NCBI GenBank assembly: GCA_001972305.1
Contig: BDDD01000314.1
Span: 310,001 to 374,000, forward strand
From: Cephalotus follicularis
Lineage: Eukaryota; Streptophyta; Magnoliopsida; Oxalidales; Cephalotaceae
Length of the DNA: 64,000 nucleotides
Reading direction: 5' to 3'
The position numbers and the translations under genes were made by a program. Positions 20,401-32,400 of this stretch are shown here, in pieces. Below the pieces are notes generated by a model, which did no database searches, had not been told where the DNA came from, and saw only the letters and a program-made list of their open reading frames with translations. The stretch's first letter is position 1; every line of letters starts with the position of its first letter.

Positions 20401-23400
20401 TCTTGACAGTCGGCTGTTTTCCTTTGACAGCTGGCTGTCCTAGTCATGGCAGTCGGCTGCCTCCTCTAACAGTCGGCTGCCTCCTCTTGACAGTCGGCTG
20501 CCTGCCTCGTCCAGTCGGCTGCCCTCAAATGGCAGTTGATACACAACCTTCTGCAGATATGTTCTATTAAACGTATGAACAGTCGACTGGTTCTTACGTC
20601 CAGTCGGCTGTTTCCTATTGAGTAGCCGGCTGTTCACGCTAAACAGCCGGCTGTTCTAGCTCGCCAGTCGGCTGCCCGCCTTGGCAGTCGACTGGATTTA
20701 TACCAGTAGGCAAAAACAACAGAAAAATACATGTCCTTCACACTTCAATCCAACCAAACACGAGCATTCAACACCAATAACATACATTTATGCCCATAAT
20801 ACAGTCCATAGCATGCATTTCATCCATTAACTTCAATTATAACGGAACTTAAATAACAATTATGACATTTACCCCTACCTTAGAATTACAAGTTAGGAAT
20901 TGCAATCCACCTCTTTAAGTTCCAATCCAAGTTTCCAAGCCTCCAAACTCGTCCAGCAACTCTAGCAAATCCGGGTTTCCGGTCACTGGTCCAAACTTCC
21001 CAAAACACAGCCTACAAGGCTCCTTGGATCAACAAACACACTCACTTCCTCTCCCTTCTCCTTCACACTCTTTGAACTCTCCTCTCCTTTCTGCAAAAAT
21101 GGTGAAGATTGAAGGAAGAAAACGCGTCTTTTATGGAGGAAAACACGGCTCTCTCTCTCTTTCTCTCTCTGGCCGACACCCACATAAAAGAACACACCCA
21201 CTTCTGTCAACAGTCTAGCGCGCACGTTATGCTGCCAGACCTGTCGACAGTCGACTGCCTAGACCTGGCAGTCGGCTGTCTCTGCCGACACACTTCCAGC
21301 CGGCTGCTTCCCACAGCAGTCTGCTGGTTCCACACAAGGGGGTCCAGTCAACTGTCCCACATGGGCAGTCGGCTGCCCGCCCTGCATCATCACCTCCACA
21401 CTTCAACTTTTGCCCAAGTTTAACATTATAAAAAGGGAAAAGTCATAATTCTCATTAATTCAAAGCCTAAATTACATTGTAAACACAATATTACACCTTA
21501 AAGAAAGTCCCGGGCGTTACATCCACCCCTCATTCAAGGAATTTCGTCCTCGAAATTAAAACAACACTAAAACAAAAGAGGGTAACGCTCTCTAATGTCC
21601 TCCTCGCGTTCCCAAGTCGCCTCATCGGGTCGATGGAACTGCCACTGAACCTTCACCATAGGAATGGTTCGGTTCCTCAACACCTGTGTCTTCCAATCCA
21701 GAATCTGCACCGGTAACTCCTCGCAAGATAGATCATCTCGCACAGGAACTGAATCATAGCTCAAGATATGTGAGGGGTCCCGAATATACCTTCTCAACAT
21801 AGACACATGGAAGACATCGTGCACATTTGACAGTGCAGGAGGCAAAGCAAGCTGATAAGCCACCTCCCCAACTCTCTCCAAGATCTGGAAGGGACCAATG
21901 TAGCGCGAAGCTAACTTGCCCTTCTTCCCAAATCTCTGTATGCCCTTCCACGGCGAAACCTTTAGAAACACATGATCACCAACGTCGAAGGTCAGAGGCC
22001 TCCTCTTGACGCTGTCCACATAGCTCTTCTGCCTGCTTTGAGCTGCAAGCAGTTTCTTCCTGATGAACCTGATCTTCTCAGAAGTCTCCTCCACCAGATC
22101 TGACCCAAGCAAAGGTCGCTCACCGACCTCATCCCAACAGATGGGTGATCTACACTTCCTTCCGTACAAAGCCTCATACGGAGCCATACCGATGCTGGAA
22201 TGATAGCTGTTATTATAAGAAAACTCTATCAGAGGAATGTGTTCCTCCCAAGTACCAGCAAAGTCAATAATACAAGCTCGGAGCATATCCGCCAAGGTCT
22301 GGATAGTACGCTCTGATTGGCCATCTGTCTGTGGGTGGAAAGCTGTGCTCAAGTTCAGCTTCGTCTCAAAAGCTGTCTGAAACCTCTTCCAAAAGTTGGA
22401 AGTGAAGATCAAATCTCTGTCACAAACTATACTCACAGTAAAACTGTGCAACCTCACGATCTCCTTGATGTATAACCGAGCCAACTTGCTCGCGGAATCT
22501 GTGACATGGGTAGGCAAAAAGTGTGCCGATTTGGTGAGTCTATCCACGACAACCCACACGGCGTTGTGTCGGTTCCGAGTCAGAGGAAAACCCGAAACAA
22601 AATCCATCGTAACATGTTCCCATTTCCACTCTGGAATTGGTAAGGGTTGTAGCATACCTGCCGGCCTTTGGTGCTCAGCCTTGACTGTCTGGCAAGTTAA
22701 ACACCTTGCCACATACTCGGCGATCTCTCGTTTCATGCCAGGCCACCAGTAAGTCTTCTTCATATCTTGATACATTTTAGTGTTACCAGGATGAATACTG
22801 TACAGAGACTTATGAGCCCCGCGAAGTAACTCATTCTTCAACCCTGGTTCATTTGGGAGACACACACGTCCCCGATATCTCAGAAGACCATCAGCATGTA
22901 CTCGAAAATCGGATTCCGAGTCCAGGTTCTCCCGAATTCGTTGCAACTCCAGATCGTGCGGTTGTGCATCCCTGATGTGATCCAGTAACACAGGCTGCAC
23001 TCGCATGTCGGCCACAAAGATCCCCGGTGACTGATTAAACGGAGACCACTCTTGGAAGTCCTCCAACATCTTCCACTGAGATATCGTGTTAGCAACCATA
23101 GCCTTACGGCTTAAAGCATCAGCGACCACGTTCGCTTTCCCGGGATGGTACTGAATACTGTAGTCATAATCATTAAAGAATTCAACCCATCTCCGTTGTC
23201 TCATGTTTAGTGTATCTTGACAGAAAAGATACCTCAAACTCTTGTGGTCAGTGAAAATCTCAAACTGCGTCCCCTATAAGTAATGTCTCTATTTCTAAAG
23301 AGCAAAGATAATCGCGGCCAATTCATGATTATGCGTCGGGTAGTTCTCCTCATACGGCTTCAGCTTCCGCGAAGCATAAGCGATCACTCTGCCTCGTTGC

Positions 23401-26400
23401 ATCAACACGCAACCCAATCCCTTACCCGAAGCATCACTATAGACTGAGAAGCCCTCGTTACCCTCAGGTAAAGCCAAAACAGGAGCGGAAACCAACCGAT
23501 CCTTCAGATCACGAAAACTGGCTTCACATTCATCATCCCAGATAAACAAAGTCTTCCTTTGAGTAAGTTTCGTCAATGGTGTAGCTATTCTCGAGAAGTT
23601 CTGAATGAACCTCCGATGATAACCTGCCAAACCAAGAAAACTGCGCACCTCAGTTACATTCCTTGGTTGCGGCCAATCTCGCACCACCTCTGTCTTTGAC
23701 GGATCCACCGCCAAACCTTCTCCAGATACAATGTGACCAAGAAAAATCACATGATCAAGCCAAAACTCGCACTTGCCAAACTTGGCATACAACCGATGCT
23801 CCCTGAGAATCTGCAACACCAATCTAAGATGATAGGCGTGTTCCTCCTCATCCCTTGAGTATACTAGTATGTCGTCAATAAATACTACTACAAACTGATC
23901 CAGGTACGGTCGAAACACATCGTTCATCAGCGACATAAACGCTGCCGGTGCATTGGTGACACCAAACGGCATTACCAAGAACTCATAATGACCATACCTA
24001 GTCCGGAAGGCAGTCTTCTCTATATCTCCTTCCTTCACTCTCAGCTGGTGATAACCCGACTTCAAATCGAGCTTAGAAAACACCCTTGACCCTTGTAACT
24101 GGTCAAACAAATCTTCAATATGTGGAAGAGGATACTTATTCTTGATAGTAGCCTTATTCAACATCCTGTAGTCGATGCAAAGCCTCATCGACCCATCCTT
24201 CTTTTTCACAAACAACACTGACGCACCCCATGGAGAAACACTGGGCCGTACAAAACCCTTATCAATCAGGTCTTGCAGCTGTAACTTCAACTCTCTCAGC
24301 TCCGCCGGAGCCATTCGGTAAGGCGCCTTAGAGATAGGAGCCGTACCTGGTACTAGGTCAATCACAAACTCCATGTTCCTCCTCGGTGGCAAGGATACCA
24401 AGTCTGCAGGAAACACATCTGGAAATTCATTCACAACCGGAATTTCCTCCAGGCTCTTACCCTTTTCCTTTCTCTTGTCAACCACATGCGCCAGAAACCC
24501 TTCACACCCTTTCTCTAGGTACCTCGATGCCCGAATGAAAGATATAATCGGCGTCGAGAACCCTTTGTTTCCCTTGAACTGTACAGTAGTTCCATCTGGT
24601 AAGCAAATATCCACAGTCTTGTTATAACAGTCCATGCATGCACGGTAAGCTGATAACCAGTCCATACCCAAGATGACATCAAAAGCATGTATGGGCAACA
24701 CAATCAAATCTGCATACACCGTAGCACCTGCCATAGAAATCTCGCAATCTCTATACACCGAATCTGTACACATGGAACCTCCAGTGGGTGTACTCACATC
24801 AAGAACATAAGGCATGCAATCAAGAAAAACATCTAAACATGATGCAAAACGGGAAGCAATAAAAGAATGCGATGCTCAAGAGTCCATCAACACTCTAGCA
24901 GAAAAGCCGTAAACATATATAGTACCTCCCACAATAGAAGTAGATTCCGGAACCTCTGTCTGAGTGAGAATGAAAACTCTACCTTTCACGATACCCTTGC
25001 CGGTATCTCTCCGCTGTGACGGTCCAGGTGCCGAACCGCTACCACTCGCTGGCCCAGTAGGTGCTGTCATCTAACCCCTCGGGCAATCCCTCGCCATGTG
25101 GCCAGACTCCCCACATCTCATACACAGCCCTTTCTTCAACCAACAGTCCTTCTGAATGTGACCCATACGGCCGCAGGCAGGACAAGCTCCGGGCCTCATG
25201 TTACTCCCTTGACTGGCAGACTGGTTGAATCTATTCCTTGGTGACTTCGTTGGAGAACCGCTGCCTTGCCAGTTCGATGATGCTGGCCTAGACTGAGTAG
25301 ATGTCTGTTTACTCTGTTGTGCTCGGGCCCTCTCGACCCGGTCTTCATTCAGTACACTCTCTATCAATCTCGCCTTCTGGGTGACTTCCACAAAAGTACC
25401 CAGCTCCATAACTCTGATCCGAGACCGAAGATCCGGTCGCAAACCCCTCAGAAACCTCCGGATCTTCTTCTCTTCGTCGGCCACTAGATAGGCTGAATGT
25501 TTGGCAAGCTCCACAAATCGGGCCTGATACTCGGCCGCAGTCATGTCGCCCTGCCGCAGCTCCAAGAGCTCCGTCTCTCTCCTTTCCCGCTCTATCGGGG
25601 GTACATAAGTCGCCAGGAACTCCTCCTGAAACCCTTCCCAAGTACTAGCAACCCCAGTGGCCTCCCATTCAGCTTTGACCATCTCCCACCAGTGAGTGGC
25701 CTCACCCCACAATCGGTACACAGCGAATCTCAGCTTCTGTCTGTCAGTGCACTCCATAACCTCGAAGATCTTCTCTAGATCCTGTAGCCACCTCTCAGCA
25801 ATAGTGGCGTCAAGCTCCCCTTTGAAACTGGGAGGATTCTGTTTCATGAACCTCTCAAGGTTCCTTCCAAACCGATTACCGTCATCATGTGTACCTTGAG
25901 CAAGAGCCATCTGCTGAGGCTGAGCTTGAGCATATAATCTCTGCATCTTCTCCATATTCGCTGCATTAGCGGCCATCTGTTGCTGATTAGCAGCTATCTG
26001 CTGCTGGATGTAGTCAGCGATGCGGTCCATCGGATCTCTCACCCCAGGTGCCGCTTCCGGAACATTATTCATTGGATCTCCCCCAAGATTCACCTCCTCA
26101 GGAACATGCTCATCAACAACTCTACGCCTTTCGCGTCTCCTTCGACCATCCATTTGTTCCTATAATAGAATAACATCAACCATTAGGAACAATCTTAAAT
26201 CATTAATGAACTTTCCTTATAGGACACTTATGTAATTGCCAAGGATAGTATCCTAGCTAAGCATATAAATGGATATATGCTCTGATACCACTACTGTCGT
26301 ACCCCGTTCCCGATATCACAGCATTAAAGCGGTAAAGGCAATCAACATAATATTATCCAGCTTATATAAAACACGATAAAATTTAAAACTTCGATTCCAT

Positions 26401-29400
26401 TAACATTTGCGGAAGCATTTAACAACAAGCTGAGTAAACAAACCGAATCATGCGTCCCATAGCACATGATTCCAACATTAACATAATTGGGCCATCGTCG
26501 ATTGCCAAAAACAGGGCGTGATCAAAAGTCGATCAACACCATTAATACATCAATCTAAATAATACGGGTCTCAATACATTGTTAAAACATTTATTTAAAC
26601 AATAAAACTCCATCTCCCCACAGATTCGCCGTGTACGGTCGACATCCACATCACTGCATCAATCTGCAATAGTAGAGGGTTAGCCTTTGTCCTTACTCGG
26701 CTAAATCATAAATGTAATTCAAGGTCAATGATAATGAATGTCATGAAATGAATGCACTCATGATGCAATATATATAATATATCGCCACACGTACATATAC
26801 ATATGTATATACATATATGCCAATAGGTGCAACCATGCCAAGTGGCTACAACCATCAAATCATCAATCATCTCTCAAAGGACAAAATCAATCCAATCAAC
26901 GGTACGAAGAGCGCCGCCATCTCCTGGCCCCGACGTCGTACTCTTACTCCGGCCCCTGACTCCCGGGTCACGAAGCAAGTCAAATCAATCAACTCATGAT
27001 GCTCGCACTCTGTGTTCAGCAATCATGGTAACCCGTGCTACCCGCACTATGTGTCAGGTAACATTGTACTTGGGCGTCCCTAGCCATCTCCTGGCACCTA
27101 GGAGAACATCCCCGTCTTTGAAACCATGTTTCAATCCATTGAAAACATACATTTATCAAAATATATATTTTCATATCAAATAATGATTTGTATAAAATCA
27201 TGTATACATTTCTAAAATGAATAAAAACGCTTTAGAATCATCCATATTCTAGTCATCAATTCATTTCATATCAAAATGCAATGCAAAGATATGCTCAAAG
27301 TGCGGGTCAGTCCCTAACCAGTCGGCTGTCTCCTCTTGACAGTCGGTTGTTTTCCTTTGACAGCTGGCTGTCCTAGTCCTGGCAGTCGGCTGCCTCCTCT
27401 AACAGTCGGCTGTCTCCTCTTGACAGTCGGCTGTTTTCCTTTGACAGCTGGCTGTCCTAGTCCTGGCAGTCGGCTGCCTCCTCTAACAGTCGGCTGTCTC
27501 CTCTTGACAGTCGGCTGTCTGCCTCGTCCAGTCGGCTGCCCTCAAATGGCAGTCGACTACACAACCTTCTCCAGATATGTTCTATTAAACGCATGAACAG
27601 TCGACTGGTTCTTACGTCCAGTCGGCTGTTTCCTATTGAGGAGCCGGCTGTTCGCGCTAAACAGCCGGCTGTTCTAGCTCGCCAGTCGGCTGCCCGCCTT
27701 GGCAGTCGACTGATTTATACCAGTAGGCAAAAACAACAGAAAAATGCATGTCCTTCACACTTCAATCCAACCAAACACGAGCATTCAACACCAATAACAT
27801 ACATTTATGCCCATAATACAGTCCATAGCATGCATTTCATCCATTAACTTCTGTTATAACGGAACTTAAATAACAATTATGACATTTACCCCTACCTTAG
27901 AATTTCAAGTTAGGAATTGCAATCCACCTCTTTAAGTTCCAATCCAAGTTTCCAAGCCTCCAAACTCGTCCAGCAACTCTAGCAAATCCGGGTTTCCGGT
28001 CACTGGTCCAAACTTCCCAAAACACAGCCTACAAGGCTCCTTGGATCAACAAACACACTCACTTCCTCTCCCTTCTCCTTCACACTCTTTGAACTCTCCT
28101 CTCCTTTCTGCAAAAATGGTGAAGATTGAATGAAGAAAACGCGTCTTTTATGGACGAAAACAGGACTCTCTCTCTTTCTCTCTCTGGCCGACACCCACAT
28201 AAAAGAACACACCCACTTTTGCCAACAGTCTGGCACGCACGTTATGCTGCCAGACCTGTCGACAGTCGACTGCCTAGACCTGGCAGTCGGCTGTCTTTGC
28301 CGACACACTTCCAGCCGGCTGCTTCCCACAGCAGTCTGCTGGTTCCACACAAGGGGGTCCAGTCGACTGTCCCACATGGGTAGTCGGCTGCCCGCCCTGC
28401 ATCATCACCTCCACACTTCAACTTTTGCCAAAGTTTAACATTACAAAAAGGGAAAAGTCATAATTCTCATTAATTCAAAGCAAAGTCCCGGGCGTTACAA
28501 TATCTCTATCTAGAATTTTCAAGACTATTGACTTCATGTAACCATGGTTGTCATGCACTGACCAAACATTGACATGTGGAGTGACAGGTTGTCTTTTCAG
28601 CCACATAATTGAGATATGACAGTTTGTGTGTTTCCTAATTTCGGCTTACCCATACCTTTTGGGTTTCCCCATCATCCCTTGCTTGTTTGACTGTTGCTGA
28701 ACAGGAAAACCTCTTAGGATAGGAGTCAGAGGGTTAGCATTGCTTGAGAATACTATGAGTGCAATTTTTGCTTTAATCACAGATTAATCCTTTGCTGCTC
28801 CATTTTTTATGTTATCTTCGTAATCATTAGGATATTATACCAGGGAAAATGTGGATTAGTTTAGTTTCAGTGTTAATTTTAGATGCCTTTTGTAGTTTAA
28901 TAATGTCCTTTTTTGACATAAGAAAGTTATGTCGTGTAATTAGACTGATACTGCACTTATTTTCATAGGCTTTTATGATGTCTCATCTAATTCAATGTTT
29001 ATTCTTTTAAATTTCTTTGCCTCTATTAATTTTATTAATTTCTAGTAATTTTATTAAGCGTCAGTGAGCATGTTATTTGTGGGTTTTTTTCCCTATTATA
29101 ATATTTGTCCTTCGAATTTGATTCATGTATTGATATTTACTTTAATGATTGCTTAGTTTTAGCTTGACCACTGTATGTTATTACTTGTTTGTGCATCTTT
29201 TGTCACCTTATAACATGAATTTCTATCTCCGGTTCCCGAATTTTTTTGTTACTTTCTATTTCCCCTTCATAGGCATGGTCGAAACTGACCCCCAAGGAGC
29301 ACTTGCTGGCTTTGCTGAGGTAGTAGCAATGGAACCAGAAAAGGCAGAGTGGTGAGCATTTATTTCTTTGAATTTGTGGCACAATTACTAACAAAAAAAT

Positions 29401-32400
29401 CATTTAGAGAAAGGATGGCATAGTAATCTTTTACCTGTTTTTTTTTTTTGGAAGCATGTATTGTGTTACCTATCTCTATGTTCGACCCCATTGTTAGTAT
29501 TTATGAGATTTCCTGAAATTCTTTTTAATTGCTGCTGCATTCTTGATATTTTTAATTAGTAATTTTGTACCTCCTTTGTCAATGCATGGAATAATTTCAA
29601 ATTAAGGGATGCAATGTGTTCAACTGGAACTCTTGGTTGCCCTTGTTGATTTCTCATTCGTTTTGACTTCGCACAAAGTTTATGTAGTTTATAAGGAATA
29701 AGTACTGTTTTGGCATGTCATCTGAACTTAATTGCTACGCGTTGGTCTTGGTTGATCGAAATTTCACCTATGGAGACTTACAAATTTTGGGTTTTGTTTT
29801 GCTGCTGCAAACTTTCTAAGTGACTTTGCTATGGAAGCTTTAATTTAATGGTCTAGTCTAGAATTTTTATTTATTGGCTCATAGGAGTACGGAATTAATT
29901 ATTGTTTTGTTTTCATTTGTTGAAGTATCTAGATAATTAAACCTCACTTGTCATGAGAAATTGCTTTCTTCATTCATTTTATTCACACGATGAACTTGCC
30001 TGAGACTTTGGAGCAAGTGTTTGTTATATTTGTTAAATTCCCCTTTCGCATTTCTCAGGGGTTTTAAAGCGTTGAAGCAGACTGTCAAACTTTATTATCG
30101 GATAGGGAAGTTTAAAGAGATGATGGAAGCCTATAGGGAGATGTTGACCTATATCAAATCAGCAGTGACTCGAAACTACAGTGAGAAGTGTATTAATAGC
30201 ATTATGGACTATGTCTCTGGTTCAGCTAGTCAGAACTTCGGGCTTCTGCAAGAGTTTTACCAGACAACTTTGAAGGCCCTTGAAGAGGCAAAGAATGAAG
30301 TGAGGGGTTTTTTGGCTCAAATAATATTGTGACTTCCTTCTGAGATTGGCTTTCAGATTGTTACACTTTTGTTGTGCAGAGATTGTGGTTCAAGACAAAT
30401 CTCAAGCTGTGTAAGATTTATTTTGACATGGGTGAATATGGGCGAATGAGTAAGGTATTTTGTTGGATATGACAATACATTTCAAACTCTTTTAGTCTAA
30501 AGAAATTGATTCTGTAATAATTTTTTGGAAATGACAGATTTTGAAGGAGCTTCACAAATCCTGTCAAAGAGAAGATGGTACTGATGATCAGAAGAAAGGA
30601 ACTCAACTTTTAGAGGTTTACGCGGTAGAGATTCAAATGTACACTGAGACCAAAAACAACAAAAAACTCAAGGTCAGATTTATAGTTTTTAAATGTATTT
30701 TCTCATAGATGCTGTCTGCTTTTGCATTTTTTTTCTTCTTTTTCAACCATCATTTTGTAGTTCTCTACTCATTAAAAAGGAAACTTAGTGATTAAGGGTT
30801 TTTTTATCCTGCAGTCCCTTGCAAATGACTTTAGTTTGTAGTAGCTTTGGCAGTTTCGAGAGTCATTCGATTTGCAGTGAGGATAAAATTTGGATCTGCC
30901 TTGTTTATGAGAAAGAATGTGCAACTCTGTATATATGATTCTGTTAGATTAACTTTCGGTGCAGTCATTTCATACTATGCCAATACGACAACAGATGTCT
31001 TGCTATTGGAAATTGGTTTTAAAACAGCTGTTCTATTGTTATTCTAGTCCAAGGTGGTTGGCTGCCTTGTTTTATGGTTTGATCATTTTCATCCTGTTGT
31101 AATCGTTTTCATTTAGCCGACTATCCATAAGTTTTCAATTCATTATAAGAGTTCAGCCATAAGTTTTCAATTCATTCGAAGAGTTTGACCATAACTTTTC
31201 ATAATATTCCAGGGAAATTTAATAAAATTAAGTATTTCTCATCCCTTAAAGGCTTAAAACTATAATGTACCCGGGTCAATAGAAAACTTCAAACCTATTA
31301 TATATGATTGGCTGGAATGATGCTGAAGGAAATAATCTTCCGGAACGTGAAGGGGTGATAATTGACATTTTTTTAGAATTTATGGTCCTTTTAACAACTT
31401 ACAAGATTCTACTGCTTTCTAGACTTGAAATTATCCAGAATGTGTTTTGAAGAGTCGTCATGAACACCTAGTTAACAATTACCATACCTTAGGCTTTTGT
31501 GATTTGGATCTGAATTGGCTCCTAAAGCAAAATCGATTTCTGGGTATTGTCCTAATTTTGCGGCAGCAAGAGAGGTGAGAGACATCACAAGCTGTGCAAG
31601 AAGAGAGGGAGTGGAAATTTTTCGTGTGCTCTCCCAAAACGAAGAGATAGAGGTGAGAGATCAATGGCATCTAGGTTGGGGAGAAGAGAGGGAGTGAAAT
31701 TTCTTTAGCTTTGTGTCTTATTTCCAAAGCCGAGGGAGGGAGGGAGGGAGGGAGGGAGAGGGAGAGGAGAGAGACAGAGAGACAGAGAGATCTTTTTATA
31801 TAGGACTTGAAATAGTGGCATATTGGGCTGACACAACCCAAAAGCAGGGTCAAGTAGAAAAGGCTTCCCCTATATATCTTACAGGGTGAAAAAGTTTTGA
31901 CTCCATATAGTTTCTTTCTTGTCAACTCCTTGTATGTTTATTAACTGCTTCAGTACTTCTTGAATCAATTGCAGCAACTGTATCAAAAAGCACTTACAAT
32001 CAAGTCAGCAATACCTCATCCAAGGATAATGGGGATAATTCATGAATGTGGGGGTAAAATGCATATGGCAGAACGCCAGTGGGCTGAAGCAGCCACTGAC
32101 TTTTTTGAAGCTTTTAAAAACTATGATGAAGCTGGGAACCAGCGGCGCATCCAATGCTTGAAGTATGTTATAAAGGATCATTTTTTGTCATAAAGATGAG
32201 ATGCCATTTTCTTTGTCAGAGAACTAGCAATACACTTGAATATACGTGTCAGGTCAATTTTGTTTATGGAGTTTTGCCTCTACTCGTGAATATAAGTACT
32301 TTGTAGGCTTCTTTTGAAGATAGATGCTTAACTAACAATTATTGGCCAATGCTTGACTTAATGTCTTCACCTTTTTCATGTGTATAATTTCTGGAAATTC

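Larger units (their letters stand above)
19239..21521 (-). repeat. Tekay-2 3' LTR (2283 bp)
   Basis: Plus strand from tgtcacaccccg to gggcgttaca. Compared with the 5' LTR it has about 120 bp extra near 20040-20160 and about 40 bp extra near 21465-21505, but lacks one 84-bp repeat unit. Confidence 0.94.
19239..28499 (-). mobile_element. Tekay-2: full-length Ty3/gypsy chromovirus in CSN2 intron 2
   Basis: A minus-strand element of 9261 bp with two LTRs, an initiator-Met primer site, a polypurine tract and a 1528-codon gag-pol frame. It is flanked by a perfect 5-bp target duplication, atatc (19234-19238 and 28500-28504). The integrase ends in a Tekay-type chromodomain, which usually directs insertion to heterochromatin. 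Five in-frame stops make it defective. It is antisense to CSN2 and its target site abuts the Stowaway-like element. Confidence 0.96.
26295..28499 (-). repeat. Tekay-2 5' LTR (2205 bp)
   Basis: Plus strand from tgtcgtacccc to gggcgttaca. It contains motif arrays at 27319-27715 and 28255-28395 and a CATAAAAGA TATA candidate near 28146 (minus strand). An 84-bp unit is duplicated (27319-27402 and 27403-27486) relative to the other LTR. Confidence 0.94.

Noticed and set aside
20378..20695. Regularly spaced repeats resembling a CRISPR array
   Set aside because: The units are short, palindromic, degenerate and lie in a plant LTR; there are no unique spacers of constant length or cas genes.
25071..25073. 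TAG between gag and pol of Tekay-2 as a programmed readthrough stop
   Set aside because: Position after the zinc knuckle is suggestive, but Tekay-1 has an open codon there and four other stops are clearly mutational.
27336..27847. Cys/Gly/Leu-repeat protein frames in the Tekay-2 LTR
   Set aside because: Direct translation of the 21-bp LTR motif array; not conserved in the partner LTR because the array length differs.
30847..31047. 66-codon plus-strand frame in CSN2 intron 6
   Set aside because: Intron sequence with no family similarity; the exons on both sides splice in phase without it.
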